A program made the position numbers and the translations under genes. A stretch of 64,000 nt of DNA from a virus. This document shows, one piece after another, positions 1 to 9,472 of this stretch (positions are counted from its first letter, which is position 1; every line of letters begins with the position of its first letter). The notes under the pieces were generated by a model. The model did no database searches. It was not told the DNA's origin and was given only the letters and a program-made list of their open reading frames with translations. The DNA lies in IMG/VR virus record IMGVR_UViG_3300023174_000058, positions 98,188 to 162,187 of that record; one strand, written 5' to 3'.

Positions 1-330
1 ATCGATTATACAATTTTAGTTGATCCAAACTTCAATAAATTGGATGTATATAATTTAGTTCAAAAACAATTACAATTTGTGTTTTCTTCAAAGCCACAGA
101 TTGGAGAATCTTTTAATAAATTAGATATTTATAGAGAAATTCAAAAAATTGAAGGCGTTTTAGATATAAAAGATATAAATATACGTAATATTACAGATTC
201 TGGGTATTCACAAACCACTTTTAATATAGAAGAAAATACAACTGAAGATGGCAATGTTATTTTAATGCCACGAAATGCTATATACGAAGTAAGATTTCCT
301 ACAATTGACATAGCAGGGAAAGCTATTTAA
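1..330 (+). CDS. Baseplate wedge protein, gp6/baseplate-J-like, C-terminal end (5' truncated by window)
   Basis: The reading frame is open from base 1, so the gene begins upstream of the window; an internal TTG at 40 is not a convincing start. About 109 C-terminal residues are visible. They show the pattern of the C-terminal domain of baseplate J / T4 gp6 proteins: a VDPNFN segment, then an IGESFNKLDIYREI stretch followed by GVLDIKDINI, close to the 'IG..i..s.iy..I..v.GV..v' pattern of that family. gp6 forms the ring of wedges in the contractile-tail baseplate. The stop overlaps the next start (TAATG), suggesting translational coupling. The family call rests on pattern recognition from a partial sequence. 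Confidence 0.6.
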   Translation: MDYTILVDPNFNKLDVYNLVQKQLQFVFSSKPQIGESFNKLDIYREIQKIEGVLDIKDINIRNITDSGYSQTTFNIEENTTEDGNVILMPRNAIYEVRFPTIDIAGKAI

Positions 331-1739
331 TGCCAATTACAAAATATACTGCTTCGGCAGACACAACAATAGTTAATGCTTATTATCCTGATAGTTTAAA
401 TAGGGCTATATATGCAAACTTAGGAGCAGCCGACTCTTTAGAGGTATTTTCTATTTATATTTCTGGCACTGAAACACAAAAAGCAAGAACTCTTGTTCAA
501 TTCCCAATTAGTGCCATATCATCAAGTAGAGTAGCCGGTTCAATACCAAGTTCAGGTAGTGTTAATTTTTATCTAAAGTTATTTAACGTAGAGCATCCTG
601 AGACTTTACCTAAAAAATATTATGTTTCAGTAGATCCAATAACTGGTTCTTGGGATGAAGGATTCGGTTTAGATCTTGAAAACTATAGCGACAAAGGTCA
701 AAGCGGCTCTATTGGCTATGGCTCCAACTGGAAATATAGATCGACAACTAATTCACCATATGTATGGGCAAGCGAAGGCGGTGATGTTGTTTCTGGCTAT
801 AACAAAACCTTTTATTTTGATGAAGGTACCGAAGATTTAGACGTAAACATAACAGATATTGTTGAAGCTCAAATAAACGGCGTAATACCAAACAATGGCT
901 TTATGATTAAACTATCTGGTGCATATGAGGATGGTACAAACGCTACAACATATTATACAAAAAGATTCTCAGCAAGAAGCTCAGAATACTTTTATAAAGT
1001 ACCAGTCATTGAAGCACGCTGGGAATCTGTTATAAAAGATGATAGAAATAACTTTTACTATGCAACGCCAAACTTAAGTTCAACCGATAATAATCAAAGC
1101 GTATATTTTTATAATAAAGTTAATGGTATTTTAAAAGATATCCCAAGCTCAGTTGTTCCATTGGTTAATGTATATAATGAATCAGGAAATTTATTAACCG
1201 GTTCCATACAGTCGGTAAAAGTCTCAACTGGTACTTACAAAGCAACGATAAACATTACTGGGAGCTCAGAAGAATTACTACAAGATGTATGGTTTTCCGG
1301 TAGTAATGCGTATTTTACGGGTTCTATTGATGCTAAGATTAGACAATTTGATGATTCAGCGATCCAGCCAGAATATATATTTGCTGTTACCAATTTAAAA
1401 AGCGTATATAGCTCTGAAGAAAAGCCAGCGATAAGAATCTTTGGAAGACAAAGAGATTGGTCGCCTAATATATATAAAGTTGCCTCTAAAGAAATTAATA
1501 CCTTAACTTTTAATAATTTATATTATAAAATAATAAGAATAGTTGATAACTCCACAATTATTGATTATGGCATTGAGCCAATTGCTTACACCTTATGTTC
1601 TTATGATAAAAATGGTAATTATTTCGAGTTAGATATGTCAATGTTAGAACCGGGATACGCATACGGTATTAAGCTAATGTTATTAAATGGCGAGTTAAAG
1701 ACAGAATTTAAAGATATATTTAGATTTAAGGTTCAATAA
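330..1739 (+). CDS. Virion structural protein with N-terminal DNRLRE-like beta domain
   Basis: 469 residues. The N-terminal ~220 residues begin with an 'ADTTIVNAYYPDS' motif and continue with a leucine-rich LEVF segment and a 'KARTLVQFPIS' motif, the layout of DNRLRE/CBM96-like beta-sandwich domains (D-x-T/Y-I, then R-x-L-x-x-F). The rest is Ser/Thr/Gly/Tyr-rich beta sequence with no motif I recognise. Start and stop overlap both neighbours by TAATG, so it belongs to the same translational unit as the gp6-like gene and the LamG-like protein downstream. Position after the baseplate wedge suggests a baseplate-associated or appendage protein; a carbohydrate-binding role is inference from the fold. 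Confidence 0.55.
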   Translation: MPITKYTASADTTIVNAYYPDSLNRAIYANLGAADSLEVFSIYISGTETQKARTLVQFPISAISSSRVAGSIPSSGSVNFYLKLFNVEHPETLPKKYYVSVDPITGSWDEGFGLDLENYSDKGQSGSIGYGSNWKYRSTTNSPYVWASEGGDVVSGYNKTFYFDEGTEDLDVNITDIVEAQINGVIPNNGFMIKLSGAYEDGTNATTYYTKRFSARSSEYFYKVPVIEARWESVIKDDRNNFYYATPNLSSTDNNQSVYFYNKVNGILKDIPSSVVPLVNVYNESGNLLTGSIQSVKVSTGTYKATINITGSSEELLQDVWFSGSNAYFTGSIDAKIRQFDDSAIQPEYIFAVTNLKSVYSSEEKPAIRIFGRQRDWSPNIYKVASKEINTLTFNNLYYKIIRIVDNSTIIDYGIEPIAYTLCSYDKNGNYFELDMSMLEPGYAYGIKLMLLNGELKTEFKDIFRFKVQ

Positions 1740-4153
1740 TGGCAAGCACAATAGATATTTTTAATTCCGCTAAGATAGATCAGGCTAAATTAACTGGTAG
1801 CCAAGGTTTTTATAATAATATAGGTGAAATAACTGAATCAGCCAAACTGCAAGACAAATTTATTTCTAACGTAGACTACTCTGATCCGGCTAATTTTGCT
1901 AGATTTGGCTCCGCTGAAGAATATTATAAAAATGCAATTACATATATTGCGACAGATTATCCATACGATTCATCTTTTTATGAAAAAACAAAGTGGATAA
2001 ACAATTTAAATGAATTAGAATACTATATTTTTAAAGAAGAATTCCCTAAATATAAAGGTTACGTTGAACTAAGCTCATCTCAATATATTGGAACATTTTC
2101 TCCATCAAGAGACATCCCAGATACTGACACAAAAAGCATTTATGTTAACGGAGAAAGATACTTTGTTAACGAATCATTAAACTTTAGTGATGGCTTTACG
2201 TTTGAAAGCTGGTTGAAATTTGATAACGTAACAAACACTCCAAACATTCTAACAATTAATACTGTTGTTTCTGGCGGTTCTGGCATTAATAACGTTGTTT
2301 TGCTTAAAGTATTTGCTAGCGCCAGTAATCTTTATGTTTCCGGTAACATTTCTCAGACTAATTTTTCATATAATTTACAAAATGGCAGCTGGAATCATTA
2401 TGCAATTTCATTTAATGCAAACAGTTGTTCATTATATGTAGATGGGGAACGCACACAGCAAATACAAACAGACACTTTATTAAATACTGGTAGTTCCTAT
2501 GTTTTTTATAGAGCTGGTTTAGTCCCTACAACTCAAACTTCAAGCTATTCCTCACTTGGGACATACATAACTTCCTCAGTATTTACTTTAGGAAGTGGGT
2601 CATTGTTATCATTAGATGAAACAAGATTCTGGAATAAGGAAAGAACTCTTGAAAACGTAGGCCGTTACTGGTTTACGGCTGTTGATGGAAATGATTTTTC
2701 GGATCCAAATACAAGTAATCTTATCCTTTATTATAAATACAATGAAGGCTGGGATGATGTAAATGGAAGCATTTGCTTAGATTATTCCGGTTTTAAGAAA
2801 GATGCAATCATTTATAATTATAATTTATACGATTGTAGAAAAAGCGGATCAGCAATAGATGATTCTGGTTTGATTGAAGATTTAGAGCCTTCAAGTATTA
2901 TCTATGCGCCTGCTATAAGTTATTCAACAGCATCACTAGAAGCGTTTTATGATCAAAAAGTACAATCTGGTACTGATTATGATGAGTTAAATGGCAACGC
3001 TTTATATAAAAAGTTTCCATCTTGGATACTTGAAGAAGAACAATTAAACGAGACAAAGCACTTAAAGCAAGTTATACAGATAGTTTCTTCATATTTTGAT
3101 GATTTATACAATAAAATATCAGAAATATCTAACTATAAGCATCAGCAAATAACAACAGATGTTAATAAGCTGTATCCATTTTATGATAAAATATTAACTT
3201 CAACTGGATTTGATGTAACGGAACTATTTAACAACTTAGATATTATTGAAAAGATCTCATCAAGATCGGAAAATAATATTTTTGATCAAGATATTCAAAA
3301 GATAAAAAATAGTATATTCCAAAATATATATAACAATTTATCCTTCATACTAAAGTCAAAAGGAACTGAGAAATCTATTAAAAGTTTTCTTAGAAGTTAT
3401 GGCATAAATGAAAACTTGGTTCGTGTTAATCTTTATGCCGATAAATCAAATTACGTTATTAACGATAAATACGTTGAAACAACAGTAAAAAAGAAAACAA
3501 TAACTCTTACAGATAACAAGAATATATTTTTATCTGGTACTGCCGTTGACGCACCAGTAAGCGGCAACTATTTAACGCTTGAAACTTCTGTTATATTTCC
3601 AAAAATACTTTTGTCAAATGCCCCAGCAACAGCATCCATACTTGGGTACTATATTGCCAACAATTCAACAACATTTGCTACAAGTAGTACAAAGCATAGA
3701 GCGCTTATAACAGCAGAAACAGATCAATATGGATCTACTATTTGTTTTTATACAGGTTCAAATGGTACTTCGAATTTTAATTTAGTTGCCTCATCGTCAA
3801 AGATTCCAAATTTATATGATGATACTGTATGGAATTTCGCTATAGGGCAAAGACCAGACGTTGACACTACGCTTGGAGTGCCTAGCTACCCGTATAAAAT
3901 AGATTTTAGAGCAGTTAATACTCAAAAAGAGAACACTCCGATCATAACAGCGTCAGTTGGCTCAATATATGCTAGCGGGTTTCTTTCTGACTACGCCAGA
4001 TATTTTATTGGAGCTTTTAATCAAGAAATGACAGGTTCCACGATATATAATTCAAATGCCAAATATTTATATTGTAATTATTGGACAAAGTATTTGAGCG
4101 ACGATGAACTTATTGCGCACAACAAGGACATATTAAGCTATGGCGTTGAATAG
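1739..4153 (+). CDS. Virion structural protein with LamG/concanavalin-like domains
   Basis: 804 residues. Residues ~130-340 resemble a LamG-3/concanavalin A-like jelly roll: 'GFTFESWLKFD', then 'GSWNHYAISF' and 'CSLYVDGERT', followed by a 'DETRFWNKERT' segment. A central region (~500-580) contains 'LSFILKSKGTEKSIKSFLR' followed by YGI, a pattern I associate with tail proteins of other myoviruses. A second beta-rich region at ~595-804 ends with 'LYCNYWTKYLSDDEL', again LamG-like. LamG folds in phage tails often bind glycans, so a receptor-contact or baseplate-periphery role is plausible but inferred. The 3' end overlaps the next gene by 14 bases. Confidence 0.55.
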   Translation: MASTIDIFNSAKIDQAKLTGSQGFYNNIGEITESAKLQDKFISNVDYSDPANFARFGSAEEYYKNAITYIATDYPYDSSFYEKTKWINNLNELEYYIFKEEFPKYKGYVELSSSQYIGTFSPSRDIPDTDTKSIYVNGERYFVNESLNFSDGFTFESWLKFDNVTNTPNILTINTVVSGGSGINNVVLLKVFASASNLYVSGNISQTNFSYNLQNGSWNHYAISFNANSCSLYVDGERTQQIQTDTLLNTGSSYVFYRAGLVPTTQTSSYSSLGTYITSSVFTLGSGSLLSLDETRFWNKERTLENVGRYWFTAVDGNDFSDPNTSNLILYYKYNEGWDDVNGSICLDYSGFKKDAIIYNYNLYDCRKSGSAIDDSGLIEDLEPSSIIYAPAISYSTASLEAFYDQKVQSGTDYDELNGNALYKKFPSWILEEEQLNETKHLKQVIQIVSSYFDDLYNKISEISNYKHQQITTDVNKLYPFYDKILTSTGFDVTELFNNLDIIEKISSRSENNIFDQDIQKIKNSIFQNIYNNLSFILKSKGTEKSIKSFLRSYGINENLVRVNLYADKSNYVINDKYVETTVKKKTITLTDNKNIFLSGTAVDAPVSGNYLTLETSVIFPKILLSNAPATASILGYYIANNSTTFATSSTKHRALITAETDQYGSTICFYTGSNGTSNFNLVASSSKIPNLYDDTVWNFAIGQRPDVDTTLGVPSYPYKIDFRAVNTQKENTPIITASVGSIYASGFLSDYARYFIGAFNQEMTGSTIYNSNAKYLYCNYWTKYLSDDELIAHNKDILSYGVE

Positions 4154-7100
4154 TGACTTATTAGTATCATGGAATTTTGAGACTGTTACCGGATCAAATA
4201 GTAGTGGTCAATTTGAAGTTGCTGACGTGTCAACCACATATAGTGGTATAGGTACCGGCTTCGACGCCAATTCGCAAAATTTTATATTAAAAGAAGATAT
4301 ATTAACTGGTAAAAAACAACATTTTGAAACTCTTGAGGGATCTGACACAATACAGATTGTGGACTTTGATGACGAAAGAACCTCACAAATAAATAAACCA
4401 AGCTCAGTTAGACTAGCGATTGAAAACAGCATGTATCAAATCGTTTCTGACGAGATGATGAACCTTTTTACCACAGTAAATTCGTATGCTTTCAAGTTTT
4501 CTGTACCAGATAACAAATATCAACCAGAATACGATAAGCTTATTGAATTAAGAAAAGGCTTTTTTGAAAACATAGATGGCAAACCAGATTTAGAAAGATA
4601 TATTGAATTTTATAAATGGATCGATTCCTCACTAGGTGCGCTATTAGACCAATTAAAACCAGAAAATTCATCAGATATATCTGGATTAAAGGTAACTGTC
4701 GAAAGCCATATTTTAGAAAGAAACAAATATCAGCATCAATTACCTGTTACTATCGAGCCAAATAAAATTTTTTCTTCTGGAATTCAAGTAATAAAATCAA
4801 ATGCTACAACTAGCTCAAATAAACAGGATTATTTAACTACTTCTGCCGATAATATTGCGGTTGATAATGATAAAGTTATCTCTGTTGGAAATATTTTAAA
4901 CAAAAACTACTCCAGTAATACAGAAATTATTCAAACTGCTGGTAAGATTCATAATAATCGTGGTACAAAAGAAAATAAAACGGTTATACAAACAAAATTT
5001 AGCGCTGGTGACGGTCTTTCTGAGCAATTTAGAGATTCTTCGGAAGAATTTTCAGTATACAACGATACAAATCAACGCGCATTAAACCTTAGAACTGAAT
5101 TTAATTTGTCCCAATCGCAAGATAGAAGAATAGACCAAGGTACAAGCTCTAATGTTGATTTTGAAGATAATGCGTTTGTGCAGAGAAACGTACCTTATGC
5201 TGCTAGAAATTATGCTCATACTGAATCAATAGATTATACAAGCATACCAAGCGAAGATATTTTACAACTAAGATATAATAATAGACTTATTTATGATCTA
5301 ACAAACGGCAAAGAAGTAATAGAGCCTCCAATTCGATTTGCTGTATCAGCAAAACATAAAGTTAGAATGGTTGGTGCGTTTGAAGATATGGATATTGAAT
5401 CTCCATATTATTCAAAGATTGATACTTTTACACCAAGAACACTAAACGCAACTGGTACTTCTGTTTATTTTGATAGAAGTGAGTTTGGTAGATTAGACGA
5501 CGCTGATACATTTTATAAAAAAATTGATGGAGCTTCTACAAGCTCTATTGATATTAAACGTGTGGAAATTTTAGATAACATATTTCCACGTAAAGATATG
5601 ATGGGACGCGCAGTAATACGTACTAAGTCAGACTATGAAGAAGAAAAAGGTACGTTTAGCAGCACAGAATTAACTTGGTCACAAAATAGCTATAATAATA
5701 ACAGTGCAGATATTAGAAGTTTTTGGAGAGATAATTATGAAGATCGAAAACGTACAAGAGGAGCAGATAACCCTACAAGTTACACTGGTTCAATAAATGC
5801 TCTTGGAAGTTATAATTTGTCTGAAAGTAATTCATATCAACTTTCAAATCCCTCTAACTATTTGGTATTAACAGGTTCTAACTACTCTGGGACTTGCAAT
5901 TTTACCACAAACATATTTAATAATTATTATGATTTATTATCGACAGTAGAAGCAAGTAGTTCTGTGTCCGACAGGGCTGATCCTAGGATTTATATTGATT
6001 TAAGGTCTTCTGGGATTGGTGATATTTCTGCTTATTCACATGGGGAATTGAGCAAGTTTATAGTCTCTTCTTCTCTTGTCCCAAGAGCAAAACCAACTTT
6101 TATATTTAATAACTTTCCAAGTTATATCTCTGATCGATATTACTATCCCGGCAGTTTTATATTTTCTGCGGGATACTACCCATCGGCTTCATTTGGATTT
6201 AATTTATCTTATCAAACAGGTTTAGACAGTAGAATAAAACCTTTTTATGATTCTTATAAATTATATTTTGAAAATATAAAGGGAAAATCTCATAATAGTT
6301 CCATAATCCCTGAATTTCAAGTTTCAAATTTTGATAAACTGCTTTCACAAGATTTTAACGACCCATATGATAATGGAGAATATCTAAAAATACTAGGTAG
6401 AGAAAATACAGATCAATATTATTCAAATATTTCCGATGCTCTTAATATAGACTTTAACAAATTTTTTGATAAAGACTCAAATAAGATAAAATTTAAATTT
6501 AATGGTATAAAAAAACTATTACCATATAATGGTTTTTATCCACAACAAGCATCTGCAAAGATTGTAAATTTATTTTCTTCTTCTTATTTTTCAGGCTCAT
6601 CATTAGGAGAAGCACAAAAGCAAACACTATTACAACCACTATTCGCCCCCGGTGTATTGTTCAACACAATAAAGGCCGGTATAGCAATGGATTATCCTGT
6701 TTGTATAACTTCAAGCTTAATTACAACAGCTAGTATTTATACCAACGTTTATAATAATACAAATACAGCTTCTTGCGATGAAAATATTAGAGTAATAAAG
6801 TCTGGTTCTATTACAGATAGAGCGGCTTTTGAATCGTTGCTAGACCCAAAGAAATTTTATTTTGACTTATTTAGCGATTCGGATAAAAGACTTATTTATT
6901 TAGATCCGACTCACTATAGCGATATTTTTACATATAATTCAGCTTCAAACGCTATTATTCCTTCGGCTTCTTATGCGGATATACAAGATTCATTTATAAA
7001 CAATAAAGATGATCAGTATAAAGCATATATAAACAACTTTTTATCAGAAATTCCAAATTTTTTCTTAAAAAATAACAATCTAACCTACTTCATATCACGC

Positions 7101-8639
7101 CCAGAAAGTGAATTCCAAACACTAACAAATGGAAAAGAATACTCTTTTAATATTAGAATAAGAAAAAATAATAATTTTTCTATGTTCAAAAGAATTTCTA
7201 GTATTGGCAGTAACGATCTACCAATCGAAAGTATATTTGGACCGCCAACACAAATTAAAAGTTCTGTTGTTAATAAAAACAATTTATTTAATAGAATAAG
7301 TTATTATCCATTTTGTCCTCCATATTTTGCGGATCGTTTTCTCGACATAGCATCAACTAATCCAAGCACAGATGTTTTAGATGTTCCTGTAACAGTATCA
7401 TTTATTGCGAATGACACAAGAAAATATTCGCTTGAAGATATTTTTAGTTCGGTAACATGTAAAACGTACATAGGTCCAGAGTATGGGCCTCCCGCTTATT
7501 ATCCATATTCAAATGGCATTAGGACGCTACTAGAAAATCTTTTAAATTTAAAAAATAAAATAAACTCAAAGCAAATTACTTTCAGCACAACTACTGGTTT
7601 ACCAACTGATACAGTTGATAAAGATGATTTTAGATGGGTAATACAAACAAAGTTTGAAACGCCTCTTATTGATTATGACGATACAACAGAAGCGTCTTCT
7701 TCGGTAGGTTCTGCGCACGTAGGCACATATAGCAGCGCAGGATCCACGAACACTGGGCCTTTGTCTACTGAATTTCGATATAATTTGCTTGAAGGTATAT
7801 GGTCTTCCTATGGAAATGTTCCAAAAGACGGTCAAAGTGTACAGATAATCATAGATGATGATGGAGCCGAAAATTCATTATTAGAAGCAGTAGGATTTAG
7901 ACGAGAATCCAAATCAATCGGTCAGCTAGCGACAAACAAAACAATACAAGAAGCAATTGTTTTAGCGCCTTTTGCTGTTAAAAATGCTGATACAAATATA
8001 TTCACATATAACACAACAGAGGATAAATATTTTATCAAGATCCCAGAATCAACCATAAACAGACTACTAAAAGTCCCAAATTATAGATTGATAGATAGAA
8101 ACAACAATAGGCGTATGGATAAAATAAAAACAATCCTAAACACAAATCTAGAAATTGATAAAAACAATTCTATAGTAGATTTGATGATTAAAATGGTTAA
8201 TTATAATATTCCACCGCATCTAAATTGGCTGTTCGATACTAATATCGAACCATTTGTAATGTATATTGCTGAATTTAATCATGTATTATCCAAACAAGAC
8301 CTAGCGGATATTTGGCAAGGAACAATGCCACAAATTGCTCAAGTTCCAGAAGAACAGCAAGTGACGTTGGAACATTCATTAGGGCCAGATCAGCTATTGG
8401 GGAATCTTGATTTGGGTAAATATGATCTAAAAATGAAAACGTTCAAAATCAAATATAGAGCAAATGGTAGCTATTATGATATGTTAGACGATATCGAAGA
8501 TAATAAAAATTATAAATATGTAAAAAGCGATACATCTATCCCTTGGTATACATATAACTGGCCTTATGATTACTTCTCCCTTGTAGAACTAGTTAATATA
8601 CAAGCGGGCGAAGTATACGAAAAATCAGGTAGCGTATAA
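4140..8639 (+). CDS. Very large virion structural protein (1499 aa), function unknown
   Basis: The longest gene in the window. Residues ~160-205 contain 'DQLKPENSS' and then 'ESHILERNKY', a motif I associate with large conserved virion proteins of aquatic T4-like phages. The body is Asn/Ser/Tyr/Asp-rich with no enzymatic motif, no signal peptide and no membrane segment. Near the C-terminus is 'DLADIWQGTMPQIA', followed by the acidic stretch 'DDIEDNKNYKY'. It starts 14 bases inside the previous gene and ends in TAATG with the next. Cotranscription with the gp6-like and LamG-like genes points to a baseplate or long appendage component. I cannot assign a T4 equivalent. Confidence 0.5.
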   Translation: MALNSDLLVSWNFETVTGSNSSGQFEVADVSTTYSGIGTGFDANSQNFILKEDILTGKKQHFETLEGSDTIQIVDFDDERTSQINKPSSVRLAIENSMYQIVSDEMMNLFTTVNSYAFKFSVPDNKYQPEYDKLIELRKGFFENIDGKPDLERYIEFYKWIDSSLGALLDQLKPENSSDISGLKVTVESHILERNKYQHQLPVTIEPNKIFSSGIQVIKSNATTSSNKQDYLTTSADNIAVDNDKVISVGNILNKNYSSNTEIIQTAGKIHNNRGTKENKTVIQTKFSAGDGLSEQFRDSSEEFSVYNDTNQRALNLRTEFNLSQSQDRRIDQGTSSNVDFEDNAFVQRNVPYAARNYAHTESIDYTSIPSEDILQLRYNNRLIYDLTNGKEVIEPPIRFAVSAKHKVRMVGAFEDMDIESPYYSKIDTFTPRTLNATGTSVYFDRSEFGRLDDADTFYKKIDGASTSSIDIKRVEILDNIFPRKDMMGRAVIRTKSDYEEEKGTFSSTELTWSQNSYNNNSADIRSFWRDNYEDRKRTRGADNPTSYTGSINALGSYNLSESNSYQLSNPSNYLVLTGSNYSGTCNFTTNIFNNYYDLLSTVEASSSVSDRADPRIYIDLRSSGIGDISAYSHGELSKFIVSSSLVPRAKPTFIFNNFPSYISDRYYYPGSFIFSAGYYPSASFGFNLSYQTGLDSRIKPFYDSYKLYFENIKGKSHNSSIIPEFQVSNFDKLLSQDFNDPYDNGEYLKILGRENTDQYYSNISDALNIDFNKFFDKDSNKIKFKFNGIKKLLPYNGFYPQQASAKIVNLFSSSYFSGSSLGEAQKQTLLQPLFAPGVLFNTIKAGIAMDYPVCITSSLITTASIYTNVYNNTNTASCDENIRVIKSGSITDRAAFESLLDPKKFYFDLFSDSDKRLIYLDPTHYSDIFTYNSASNAIIPSASYADIQDSFINNKDDQYKAYINNFLSEIPNFFLKNNNLTYFISRPESEFQTLTNGKEYSFNIRIRKNNNFSMFKRISSIGSNDLPIESIFGPPTQIKSSVVNKNNLFNRISYYPFCPPYFADRFLDIASTNPSTDVLDVPVTVSFIANDTRKYSLEDIFSSVTCKTYIGPEYGPPAYYPYSNGIRTLLENLLNLKNKINSKQITFSTTTGLPTDTVDKDDFRWVIQTKFETPLIDYDDTTEASSSVGSAHVGTYSSAGSTNTGPLSTEFRYNLLEGIWSSYGNVPKDGQSVQIIIDDDGAENSLLEAVGFRRESKSIGQLATNKTIQEAIVLAPFAVKNADTNIFTYNTTEDKYFIKIPESTINRLLKVPNYRLIDRNNNRRMDKIKTILNTNLEIDKNNSIVDLMIKMVNYNIPPHLNWLFDTNIEPFVMYIAEFNHVLSKQDLADIWQGTMPQIAQVPEEQQVTLEHSLGPDQLLGNLDLGKYDLKMKTFKIKYRANGSYYDMLDDIEDNKNYKYVKSDTSIPWYTYNWPYDYFSLVELVNIQAGEVYEKSGSV

Positions 8640-9472
8640 TGGCAGCATTTTTAGATCAAAAAGAGGAAGTTTTATCAGTTGAGCTTACAAAACACGGCAG
8701 AAAGTTGCTTGGTTTGGGCCAACTTGAACCAGAATTTTTTTCTTTTTTTGATGATTCTGTTATTTATGACGCAAATTATGGCGATTTAACCGAACAACAA
8801 AACGAAATTCAAAACCGTCTTTTAAACGAAGATCTAACTTTACGCGCATTAAATGTTACTGACGACATACAACTAGCCCCACTGGGGCGTTCAAGTCCGT
8901 CCTCAGATTATGCACCAGCTTGGAATCTAAAAGTGTTAAATGGTTCTATAGATTCTTACAACTCTTCTAGTTCAAACTATCTTCAAAAAGAGTTTGATAT
9001 GAAGGATATAACATATACCGTTTCTCTTGAAAAAACAAACGTATCAAATATTCCAAATTTTAATCTCTCATCGTTTGAGCTAGAGGACGGAAGAATTGTA
9101 AAAGTTGATGATGATTATATCTTACTAGAATTAATAGAAGAGAACGTGGAAGATGAATTTCAAAACTTTACAATAGAACTTTTCACATATGATGAGTTGG
9201 CTGGCGGTAAAAACGGAGGTTTGGAGCGCCAGTTAATGTTTTTGCCAAAACAGACCAACATAATTGATGGTATCATTTATGATGAAAGCGAGCTTCCAAA
9301 TAGATTCGCAGATATAAAATTAACAAAAAATGATGCAGAATTCTATTTAGATGTGCTTGTAGATAATGAGATAGATCAAGCGATCATTACAAAAGCCGCT
9401 AAAGCCGTCAACGAAGTTGTTAAAGCAACCTACACCACTACGTTTGAAGGCCCAACAGGATCAGACTGCTAA
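8639..9472 (+). CDS. Virion protein with N-terminal 'FL..(I/V)L...LT..GR.LL' domain
   Basis: 277 residues. The N-terminus (FLDQKEEVLSVELTKHGRKL) matches the N-terminus of the gene at 13919 (FLNNSGDIILDAVLTDYGRQ): both have FL, an (I/V)L pair, LT-x-(H/Y)-GR and then F...DD...Y. This marks a family common in large tailed phages that I cannot name further. The rest is acidic, including 'LIEENVEDEFQNFTIELF'. It is coupled by TAATG to genes on both sides. The C-terminus (GPTGSDC) ends in a lone cysteine. Probably a tail or baseplate periphery protein; function unknown. Confidence 0.5.
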   Translation: MAAFLDQKEEVLSVELTKHGRKLLGLGQLEPEFFSFFDDSVIYDANYGDLTEQQNEIQNRLLNEDLTLRALNVTDDIQLAPLGRSSPSSDYAPAWNLKVLNGSIDSYNSSSSNYLQKEFDMKDITYTVSLEKTNVSNIPNFNLSSFELEDGRIVKVDDDYILLELIEENVEDEFQNFTIELFTYDELAGGKNGGLERQLMFLPKQTNIIDGIIYDESELPNRFADIKLTKNDAEFYLDVLVDNEIDQAIITKAAKAVNEVVKATYTTTFEGPTGSDC

